Below, in pieces: positions 1 through 4,916 of a stretch of 5,934 nucleotides of DNA (position 1 is its first letter; each line of letters starts with the position of its first letter). The notes under the pieces are model-generated. The model saw nothing but the letters and a program-made list of their open reading frames with translations, searched no databases and had not been told where the DNA came from. Position numbers and translations under genes: made by a program. This DNA comes from Bacillota bacterium (GTDB lineage Bacteria; Bacillota; Negativicutes; Veillonellales; Negativicoccaceae), in NCBI GenBank assembly GCA_023418435.1, contig JAEZZT010000139.1, positions 1-5,934 of the forward strand. The letters run 5' to 3'.

Positions 1-21
1 AATAGCCTGTTATCTTTTTAC

Positions 22-45
22 AAAAAAAAGCGACCCGATGGTCGC
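22..45 (-). terminator. Rho-independent terminator of the ompM-like gene
   Basis: Read on the minus strand, the arms GCGACC and GGTCGC (40-45 and 30-35) pair around the tetraloop ATCG and are followed at once by eight T residues (29-22). This is a compact intrinsic terminator 14 bases beyond the stop codon of the ompM-like gene. A few A residues before the stem can pair with the T tract and lengthen it. There is no matching T tract on the plus-strand side, so it should act only on minus-strand transcripts. Confidence 0.9.
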
Positions 46-58
46 CTTTAAAAAGTAC

Positions 59-1492
59 TTAGAATTTATAGGATACTTGGACTTTGGTCAAGTCATCAAT
101 GTCTTTGTCATCCTGTGTTTTGGCATCGAAAGAGCGGAATGCTTCCAACAATACGTTTTCAGCAACTACCACACCTGCGCCAACACCCCAGGATTTCGTG
201 TTGTTCAACAAACTGTCACTACGCAGGGAACCGGTACCGCCGAGATAGGATCCATCTTCTGCATTGACATAGTCTGCATACAGATTGAACGAACCCGGTT
301 TCTGCAGATCGGTCTTGCCGAAGTCTACACGACCAACCCAAAAGTCTGCGTCCTTGCGGCCATTCTTACCTTGAACGGAGAAATAGTCGCCGGACAATTT
401 AACTTTATCACTCGCGTTCAGAGCGGCCCCTGCCCCCCACACACTATCAATATTATTCAAGTTGGCGGTGTTGCCATTCGGTGCCAAATAACTGCCTTTC
501 AAATGGACGTTCTTGGCTGTATATCCCAATTCACCATAAGCCGTTTCCAAATGTCCTACCTTTTCATTTTTTGCATCAGCCAAAGCCTCTTTGTGTTTTT
601 CTTTGTACTCAGCAGCTGCTATCACTGCTTTAGAGTAGTCGGTTTGCGCTTTGGTAAATTCTTCCGCACTATATTTATCCGGATGTGCCAATGCATCTTG
701 AGATTTCGCTTTAGCTGCATCACGCTTAGCTACGAGATCACGGTATTCATTCCATGTCGAATCCGCTTTCAGTTCAACACCGCGCATATTACCATAGCCG
801 ACTTTAGCGGTGATATTGTCTTTATCATAAGCCAATTTCACACCATCTACGTTGTCGTCATACCAGTAACCGGTTTCACCTAAGGTTTCACCATAGCGAC
901 CGCCCGTCACATGGAATCCGTCAAAATGGTGATCTACATACAATCGGTCTAATCCGATACCTGCGTCCTGACCTTCGTTGTCAATGCGGAAGTTGCCCGT
1001 TGTTACCCGAGCTACGGCATCTGTTTTTTCTCCTACTTTAGCATTGAATTGCAAACGGCCACGCATATCCACGCCATCATTTTTTGCTCCGCCTACTTTT
1101 TGATCTTGCCAGCGTACACGAGCATCACCGGTCACTTTAACATTACCGACACGGTCTTCCAAGTTCGAAACACGTACGCCCAAGGAATTCAATTCGTTCG
1201 CAAATTCGTTTGCCAAACGATCGATTTGTGCCTGTTGTTCAGCATCTAATTGATCTTGATGTGCCATTGCTTTGGCTACCATCTGTGCCATTTCATAACG
1301 GGTAATATTGCGTTCACCTTTGAAAGTTCCGTCCGGATACCCTTCAATAACGCCTTCAGCTGCCAATTTAGCTACTGCTTGATATGCCCAGTCGCTCGGG
1401 GTTACATCGGAGAACGGGTTGGCTGCAAATGCAGTCGTTGCTCCGAGTACACATGTTGCTGCCAATACAGCTGCAAATTTTTTGTTCATCAT
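59..1492 (-). CDS. ompM: OmpM-like SLH-domain outer-membrane porin
   Basis: This 477-residue protein is predicted to sit in the outer membrane as a porin and to anchor that membrane to the cell wall. Residues 1-23 are a signal peptide with cleavage expected after AFA. One SLH domain follows (about 25-77), with the motifs NPFSDV, WAYQAV, GYPDGTF and TRYEMAQ. Residues 78-117 are a heptad-like coiled coil (the stalk), and from 118 alternating strands form the barrel, ending in YKF with the C-terminal Phe usual for outer-membrane barrels. In Negativicutes, SLH domains of such proteins bind polyamine-modified peptidoglycan (family knowledge). About residues 245-312 are a charged, Ala/Lys/Glu-rich, probably helical insertion inside the barrel. 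Two adjacent ATG codons (1492 and 1489) lie 6 and 9 bases after AAAGGAG (1505-1499); either could start translation. The gene appears monocistronic, with its own leader and terminator. The family call is firm; the symbol is by architecture. Confidence 0.93.
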   Translation of the reverse strand: MMNKKFAAVLAATCVLGATTAFAANPFSDVTPSDWAYQAVAKLAAEGVIEGYPDGTFKGERNITRYEMAQMVAKAMAHQDQLDAEQQAQIDRLANEFANELNSLGVRVSNLEDRVGNVKVTGDARVRWQDQKVGGAKNDGVDMRGRLQFNAKVGEKTDAVARVTTGNFRIDNEGQDAGIGLDRLYVDHHFDGFHVTGGRYGETLGETGYWYDDNVDGVKLAYDKDNITAKVGYGNMRGVELKADSTWNEYRDLVAKRDAAKAKSQDALAHPDKYSAEEFTKAQTDYSKAVIAAAEYKEKHKEALADAKNEKVGHLETAYGELGYTAKNVHLKGSYLAPNGNTANLNNIDSVWGAGAALNASDKVKLSGDYFSVQGKNGRKDADFWVGRVDFGKTDLQKPGSFNLYADYVNAEDGSYLGGTGSLRSDSLLNNTKSWGVGAGVVVAENVLLEAFRSFDAKTQDDKDIDDLTKVQVSYKF

Positions 1493-1589
1493 ACATCTCT
1501 CCTTTACTTGAGAAAACCGTGTATGAGAAAGTTGCCATGTTTCCTTTCCATACCATGCCGATCGGTTTTCTAAGATATGCGTTTCTGAT
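1493..1589 (-). promoter_or_regulatory. Structured 5' leader of the ompM-like mRNA
   Basis: Read on the minus strand, AGAAAACCG (1571-1563) pairs perfectly over 9 bp with CGGTTTTCT (1519-1511). Inside that loop, GTATGGAAAG (1553-1544) pairs with CTTTC plus CATAC (1531-1521) with one bulged base, leaving a 12-base loop. The nested stem ends five bases before the Shine-Dalgarno sequence AAAGGAG (1505-1499), leaving it exposed. The octamer AACCGATC occurs twice on the minus strand (1594-1587 and 1567-1560). Its first copy can pair with GATCGG of the second to form a competing stem, but that copy may lie at or before the transcription start. The pairing is seen directly. A role in mRNA stability or translation control, as known for other outer-membrane-protein leaders, is inference. 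Confidence 0.55.
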
Positions 1590-1595
1590 CGGTTA

Positions 1596-1624
1596 CATAT
1601 AGCATATCACCGGGTTTTCGAAAA
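1596..1624 (-). promoter_or_regulatory. Candidate promoter of the ompM-like gene
   Basis: On the minus strand an extended -10 (TGC followed by TATATG, 1604-1596) lies 17 bases after the weak -35 candidate TTTTCG (1624-1619). Transcription would begin near 1589 and give a leader of about 97 bases. The TATGCTAT core resembles the extended -10 elements of the M50 and DUF3825 promoters in this window. The -35 matches poorly, so this promoter would rely on its extended -10 or on an activator. Confidence 0.45.
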
Positions 1625-1633
1625 GTACAGTTA

Positions 1634-1660
1634 ATTTTAAGAGTTCTTTTTATGACTCAA
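1634..1660 (-). promoter_or_regulatory. Alternative upstream promoter candidate for ompM
   Basis: On the minus strand TTGAGT (1660-1655) and TAAAAT (1639-1634) resemble -35 and -10 hexamers separated by a short 15-base spacer. Transcription would begin near 1627 and give a leader of about 135 bases. Each hexamer is closer to consensus than the -35 of the nearer candidate, but the spacer is suboptimal. Both promoters could be used, or only one. Confidence 0.3.
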
Positions 1661-1664
1661 GAAT

Positions 1665-1679
1665 TAGTTTATTAAACTA
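1665..1679. repeat. Perfect 15-base palindrome upstream of ompM
   Basis: TAGTTTA and TAAACTA are perfect 7-base inverted arms around a single T. The site lies five bases upstream of the TTGAGT hexamer (1655-1660) in the ompM promoter region. That size and position suit a binding site for a dimeric regulator, but the sequence does not match an operator consensus I can name with confidence. A chance AT-rich palindrome is possible. Confidence 0.4.
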
Positions 1680-1684
1680 GAGTT

Positions 1685-1717
1685 GGAGTATTTTTCTAAT
1701 GTTTAGGAAAATACTTC
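1685..1717. repeat. Long inverted repeat between the CBS gene and ompM
   Basis: The plus-strand arms GGAGTATTTTTCTAA (1685-1699) and TTAGGAAAATACTTC (1703-1717) form a 15-bp stem with a TGT triloop; 13 pairs are Watson-Crick and two (1686/1716 and 1695/1707) are G-T. In a minus-strand RNA those two positions become A-C mismatches, so the fold is better in plus-strand RNA. No T tract follows on either strand, so this is not a normal terminator. It lies beyond the CBS-gene terminator and upstream of the ompM promoters. It could be a protein-binding dyad, part of an untracked RNA, or a remnant of a small mobile repeat. Confidence 0.5.
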
Positions 1718-1727
1718 AGCAGTCAAG

Positions 1728-1754
1728 AAAAAAGCCTTGCTCATAAGCAAGGCT
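1728..1754 (-). terminator. Rho-independent terminator of the M50-CBS operon
   Basis: On the minus strand AGCCTTGCT (1754-1746) pairs perfectly over 9 bp with AGCAAGGCT (1741-1733) around a four-base loop, followed by a T run (1732-1728). The stem begins one base after the TAG stop of the CBS gene. Strong stem, small loop and immediate T tract make this a confident call, and it separates the operon from ompM. Confidence 0.92.
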
Positions 1755-1755
1755 A

Positions 1756-2229
1756 CTACTCTTTGTCCGCAGGCAAATCATTTTCTTTGGCAATCAATCG
1801 TAATATATCACTGCGATCCACAATTCCGACCAATCGTTCATTTTGTACTACCGGCACGTTTTTCAGATGTTCCTCCACCATTAAATCCGCTACCACATCC
1901 GCTTCGGATTCCGGTGCTACATAAATCACATGCTCGGTCATAATTTCTTTGGCTGTCGTCGCCAACAATTTCTGAAAAGTTTCTTCATATTTTCCATAAC
2001 CGCTATAGTAAAGGCTGGCCCCCAACACATTCACATATCTTGGTACATGCGGGCGGACTTTCTTGTAGAGTAAATCCCCTTCAGAAATAATTCCCATTAA
2101 ACGATTGTCTTCTCCTACCACAGGAATAGAGTTCACTCCATGTTTCACAAACAGACGAATCAATTGATGTACGGTCGTTTCAGGACCACAAGTAAGTACA
2201 TATTTCGTCATAATATCTTTTGTCAGCAT
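1756..2229 (-). CDS. Tandem CBS-domain protein
   Basis: This 157-residue soluble protein consists almost wholly of a CBS pair (Bateman module). CBS1 spans about residues 1-56 (DIMTKYVLT, NSIPVV, GIISEGDLL) and CBS2 about 93-147 (EIMTEHVIYV, KNVPVV, GIVDRSDIL). The linker at 57-92 is rich in aromatic residues (PRYVNVLG, YYSGYGKYEE), as in CBS proteins related to the BON-associated group. Such modules usually bind adenine nucleotides or similar ligands and regulate a partner; the ligand here is unknown. There is no catalytic or DNA-binding domain. The ATG start follows AGAGGAG (2243-2237) by seven bases. The gene begins 52 bases after the M50 protease gene with no terminator or clear promoter between, so the two are probably co-transcribed. 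Stand-alone CBS pairs of this kind are often annotated as hypothetical or as AcuB-like. Confidence 0.92.
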   Translation of the reverse strand: MLTKDIMTKYVLTCGPETTVHQLIRLFVKHGVNSIPVVGEDNRLMGIISEGDLLYKKVRPHVPRYVNVLGASLYYSGYGKYEETFQKLLATTAKEIMTEHVIYVAPESEADVVADLMVEEHLKNVPVVQNERLVGIVDRSDILRLIAKENDLPADKE

Positions 2230-2254
2230 AATATCTCTCCTCTCTAGATATATT
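2230..2254 (-). promoter_or_regulatory. Possible hairpin around the CBS-gene ribosome binding site
   Basis: On the minus strand AATATATCT (2254-2246) can pair with AGAGATATT (2238-2230) at eight of nine positions, around a seven-base loop AGAGAGG. The loop holds the first part of the Shine-Dalgarno sequence AGAGGAG, and its last bases lie in the stem. This could weaken initiation or tune it to temperature, but the stem is AU-rich and has a central mismatch. Confidence 0.25.
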
Positions 2255-2281
2255 ATTCCATAACGGATCCCATTCTCCTTT

Positions 2282-3151
2282 TTAAGCTCCGGTAAAGAGA
2301 TATACTCCCAAACCGGATATCGCCGTAATCAAACCATAAGCCAAACCGATCAGCCAACGTTTTCCCGCTGAAACTGCAAAATAGCTTGCATATCCATATT
2401 CCTCACGTCGGCGCCAGGTTTGCCAAGCCCGATAACCGCCAAAAATTAAAATAATCCACATCAACGGATTCATCGTATGTATAGCCGCCAACGCCATCAC
2501 TGCAAGACCGACGCCCCACACCCAAGGCGATAGTGCAGTCACGATACGACCACCATCCAAAGGTGAGACAGGAATCATATTGAATAACGTAATAAAAAAG
2601 CTAAAATAAGCAACCGCTTGAACTAGTCCGGAACCGTTGACCATTCCCCAATACAATGCCACCATGCCGGCTACCAAGCCGAAAAAGGGACCGCCCAATG
2701 CGACTACCGCTTCCTGCCAGGCATCTTTAGGTGCTTCTTTCATAGAGATAAAGGCTCCCACAAACGGGATAAATACCGGTGCGGATACCGGCATTCCCAC
2801 CGCTTTGGCAAAAACTAAATGCCCCCATTCGTGAATGGCAATCATCAAGACGATGCCGACCGCATATTTCCAGCCATAAAACATCGAATATGACCAAATC
2901 ATGATAAACATGGATATTCCCGAACCTAAAAACTTACTATATTTAAATACGGAAAACAATGCAAAAAGAATCGCCTTGCCCTTGGTTGCCAAAAATACCA
3001 AGATGGCGCCGATGCCTACCGCGGAAGTTTTACCGACCGTACTTCTTCCGGAGGGTTTCGACTCTGCAGGCTCCACATCATACTCATGATTTTCAATCAC
3101 TCGATAGTTGCCATATTCCGTTTGCTCTTCTCTCTTCTCGAAATCGTTCAT
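2282..3151 (-). CDS. M50 site-2-protease-like membrane metalloprotease
   Basis: This 289-residue integral membrane zinc protease of the M50 (S2P) family is predicted to cut substrates within the membrane. HEWGH at residues 107-111 supplies two zinc ligands and the catalytic Glu108, and Asp199 in NMIPVSPLDGG should be the third ligand. GGPFFG (153-158) is the usual conserved stretch between them. An acidic, probably cytoplasmic tail (about 1-40) precedes several hydrophobic segments (for example 45-70, 95-115, 155-170, 175-195, 215-240, 265-287). No PDZ domain and no fused CBS domain is present, as in the S2P-like subgroup related to plant EGY proteins. The ATG at 3151 follows AAAGGA by six bases. 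A longer frame up to 3223 is rejected because it would start upstream of the mapped promoter. The CBS gene follows in the same unit. The substrate is unknown; targets of the family include anti-sigma factors and membrane proteins. Confidence 0.93.
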   Translation of the reverse strand: MNDFEKREEQTEYGNYRVIENHEYDVEPAESKPSGRSTVGKTSAVGIGAILVFLATKGKAILFALFSVFKYSKFLGSGISMFIMIWSYSMFYGWKYAVGIVLMIAIHEWGHLVFAKAVGMPVSAPVFIPFVGAFISMKEAPKDAWQEAVVALGGPFFGLVAGMVALYWGMVNGSGLVQAVAYFSFFITLFNMIPVSPLDGGRIVTALSPWVWGVGLAVMALAAIHTMNPLMWIILIFGGYRAWQTWRRREEYGYASYFAVSAGKRWLIGLAYGLITAISGLGVYLFTGA

Positions 3152-3157
3152 TACATG

Positions 3158-3165
3158 TCCTTTCC
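3158..3165 (-). promoter_or_regulatory. Ribosome binding site fixing the M50 gene start
   Basis: GGAAAGGA (3165-3158 on the minus strand, with core AAAGGA) lies about six bases before the ATG at 3151. It lies downstream of the predicted transcription start near 3185, so it selects residue MNDFEK as the N-terminus rather than the ATG at 3223. Confidence 0.8.
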
Positions 3166-3191
3166 AAATACGATTTTTCTCGATATGAAAT

Positions 3192-3220
3192 ATTGTAGCA
3201 TGACATCCTGATCGCGACAA
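3192..3220 (-). promoter_or_regulatory. Sigma-70/SigA-type promoter of the M50-CBS operon
   Basis: On the minus strand -35 TTGTCG (3220-3215) and -10 TACAAT (3197-3192) are separated by exactly 17 bases, and TGC before the -10 makes it extended. Transcription should begin near 3185, giving a leader of about 34 bases. The promoter begins within two bases of the T tract of the upstream gene's terminator. This is the best promoter match in the window. Confidence 0.82.
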
Positions 3221-3221
3221 C

Positions 3222-3253
3222 AAAAAGAAGAAGTACCCAACGGATACTCCTTC
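3222..3253 (-). terminator. Rho-independent terminator of the DUF3825 gene
   Basis: On the minus strand GAAGGAGTATCC (3253-3242) pairs with GGTACTTCTTC (3237-3227), with one bulged T and one G-U pair, around the four-base loop GTTG. A T run follows (3226-3222). It lies 22 bases beyond the TAG stop at 3276 and ends just before the next promoter. Confidence 0.87.
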
Positions 3254-3275
3254 TCTCCTACCGATTCAGATACTT

Positions 3276-4844
3276 CTACAGAGGAGCTTGCGTATATGCA
3301 CGCATCAACCACAAAGAGTCGATCGGCTGTACAATTCTGGCGTCTACATAGGCCATGCGCGGTGTCAATATGGTGTGTGCCTGATAATTCCCCGCCGGCG
3401 TAATTCCTACAACCAAAGCGCCATAGGCATATATTTCTTCTCTGTTGCGATAGAGCGGCAGCATTACGCTCATCGTATTCTTGCCCGGATAATAAACCGG
3501 AATGGCAATCGCCGGATTTTGCTCGACTCGACTCTGTGCGATCTTGATATGTTCCTCCAGCCTGTCGAGCAATCGATTTTGATACGATTCATCTTGCGCA
3601 ACGAATGTTCCCAATCTTTCATTCTGCTGGGCCATTCCCTCCCGATCCGCCGATTCTTCGCAGCGTTTGCGTTGCGCCAAAACCTTCTTCAATGCGTTTT
3701 TAGTTCTATTATCGCACTCATCAATCAATAAATCTTCCGGCAAACGACCGGCATTGGTAATTACAATGTGGCGAAAATCCACATCCAATTCCGTGTCCTT
3801 GCCGATTTGGCGCAACCGTTCATCGATCGCATAATCCGCCCGTAAAGGAAAATCTGCAAAGCGCTCGCTGAGAATTTTGCCATCACCGGTACCGCGAATA
3901 CAAAACGCGCGATACTTCCATTCTTGGCGATAGTCCGTCGTTCTTTCAAAGAGTGCGAATATCTCATTGTAGCGGGCATCGACGAGACCGGTATTGAATG
4001 CCGCATACTCACCATCGATGGATTGGACAATTTTATCCTCGGTTTGTAAACGATAAAAAGTATAGTTAATATAACTGGCTAAGCTGACATACGCATTGAA
4101 AGGGTCGAAGTACCAACCTTCGGTCATCATTATATTATGTAAATCAATATAGAATTCGGACTCTTTGCCCAACCAGGCAAATTGTTTCAGCGCTTCATTG
4201 GGCTCGATATCGGAAGGTTCCTCACTTTTCGTCCGAACAACCTCCACCGCATCGTTTCGCTCCCTATTTTGATAGCGCAACGGAGTGCCGCCCGTGCTTT
4301 CCGTTCTCACTCGCAAATGACTCTCCGCCTCATTGTTCTGTTTGGTTTCTTTCTTTTTATTTGCCGAGTCTTTTTTCTTGGTATTTTCTTCCGCGTTCAC
4401 CTGACTCTTTGCGTCTTTCTTACTATACAAAGCCCTCACAATTCGTGCCTGTTCCGCACCGGGATCGTCAGCTTTAATCCCCTTTGTTTTTGCGGGCTGA
4501 GCGGCTTTTGCACGGCCTTTGGCCTTGCTGAGTTTCTTCTTTGTCTTGCGCGGAGATCGTTCATCTATTTCTTCGACCTCCCGCAAACACCAAATCCAAT
4601 CGGGATTGTTCTGCCGCACCGGATTCGGCACATATCTCACTTGAATGATCTTCTGTTGCTCAGTTTTCATCCTCAAGGGATATACGACTTCTTTTTTTGT
4701 CTCGTGCAATGTTCCCTCTTTGCGAGCAATGCGATAACTTTCATTGAGCAAATCATAATAGTCCGTGCCCATGCTGCCAAAATAATGATGCAATCGCTCC
4801 CAGCAAGATTTGGGAATACACGCTTTTTCTGTAAATTCCGTCAC
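3276..4844 (-). CDS. DUF3825-domain protein with lysine-rich linker
   Basis: The function of this 522-residue, probably cytoplasmic protein is unknown. Residues about 224-517 match my recollection of DUF3825: FNTGL (283-287), IFALFE (295-300), RADY (335-338), the DVDFRHI segment (354-360), AIPVYYPGK (447-455), a VMLPL strand, ALVVG (476-480) and the closing TILTPRMAYVDARI (491-504). Within it about 375-430 is a charged, helical insertion. Residues 1-95 are a separate domain-like segment I cannot name (WERLHHYFG, VRYVPNPVR, DWIWCLREVE). It is joined by a low-complexity Lys-rich linker (about 96-218), which suggests a flexible tether or nucleic-acid contact. DUF3825 has been seen with RNA-binding domains in some bacteria; that is recollection and no RNA-binding domain is recognised here. 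Translation starts at GTG, six bases after a perfect AAAGGAGG. The gene has its own promoter and terminator, so it is a single-gene unit. There are no membrane segments or signal peptide. Confidence 0.8.
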   Translation of the reverse strand: MTEFTEKACIPKSCWERLHHYFGSMGTDYYDLLNESYRIARKEGTLHETKKEVVYPLRMKTEQQKIIQVRYVPNPVRQNNPDWIWCLREVEEIDERSPRKTKKKLSKAKGRAKAAQPAKTKGIKADDPGAEQARIVRALYSKKDAKSQVNAEENTKKKDSANKKKETKQNNEAESHLRVRTESTGGTPLRYQNRERNDAVEVVRTKSEEPSDIEPNEALKQFAWLGKESEFYIDLHNIMMTEGWYFDPFNAYVSLASYINYTFYRLQTEDKIVQSIDGEYAAFNTGLVDARYNEIFALFERTTDYRQEWKYRAFCIRGTGDGKILSERFADFPLRADYAIDERLRQIGKDTELDVDFRHIVITNAGRLPEDLLIDECDNRTKNALKKVLAQRKRCEESADREGMAQQNERLGTFVAQDESYQNRLLDRLEEHIKIAQSRVEQNPAIAIPVYYPGKNTMSVMLPLYRNREEIYAYGALVVGITPAGNYQAHTILTPRMAYVDARIVQPIDSLWLMRAYTQAPL

Positions 4845-4850
4845 CGGACA

Positions 4851-4858
4851 CCTCCTTT
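4851..4858 (-). promoter_or_regulatory. Ribosome binding site selecting a GTG start
   Basis: AAAGGAGG (4858-4851 on the minus strand) is a full anti-16S match, six bases before the GTG at 4844. No ATG is available nearby in this frame, so the GTG is taken as the start. The strong site may offset the weaker start codon. Confidence 0.85.
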
Positions 4859-4865
4859 GTCCCTC

Positions 4866-4892
4866 ATTATAGCATAGCCAAAACCAAGTAAA
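4866..4892 (-). promoter_or_regulatory. Promoter of the DUF3825 gene
   Basis: On the minus strand a consensus -10 TATAAT (4871-4866) is preceded by TGC, making an extended -10. A -35 candidate TTTACT (4892-4887) lies 15 bases upstream, which is short. Transcription would begin near 4859, just before the AAAGGAGG site, giving a leader of only about 15 bases. The -35 lies in the tail of the upstream terminator hairpin. Confidence 0.7.
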
Positions 4893-4913
4893 CAGAGCCC
4901 CACGTGGGGGCTC
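4886..4913 (-). terminator. Terminator-like hairpin after the ABC ATPase gene
   Basis: On the minus strand GAGCCCC (4913-4907) pairs with GGGGCTC (4901-4895) around the five-base loop CACGT, four bases after the TAA stop. The following tail TGTTTACTT is only moderately T-rich, so termination may be incomplete and some ABC transcripts may read into the DUF3825 gene. Confidence 0.7.
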
Positions 4914-4916
4914 ACA

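Noticed and set aside
38..883. Plus-strand open frame of 281 codons opposite the ompM-like gene
   Set aside because: It lies antisense to a well-supported porin gene, has no ribosome binding site or recognisable domain, and its Phe/Ile/Cys-rich composition is what the complement of this coding sequence produces.
1368..1556. Minus-strand frame starting in the ompM leader (possible leader peptide)
   Set aside because: An AAGGA lies only three to four bases before the second ATG, and the frame runs through the porin signal peptide in another phase with Cys/Ser-rich, family-less sequence. The leader stems explain this region better.
2253..2281. AAAGGAG (2281-2275) followed by a six-codon mini-frame between the M50 and CBS genes
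   Set aside because: The spacing from AAAGGAG to the ATG at 2273 is one base, too short for efficient initiation, and it is too far from the CBS start to serve it. It may be a relic, but nothing supports a peptide.
3761..4030. Minus-strand 89-codon frame inside the DUF3825 gene
   Set aside because: It is out of phase with the real gene, has no family resemblance, and lies wholly within a conserved domain, so it is a frame shadow.
4182..4877. Plus-strand open frame of 231 codons opposite the DUF3825 gene
   Set aside because: It is the complement of the Lys-rich linker and N-terminus, which gives Phe/Leu-rich pseudo-membrane sequence. It also crosses the promoter and ribosome binding site of the real gene.
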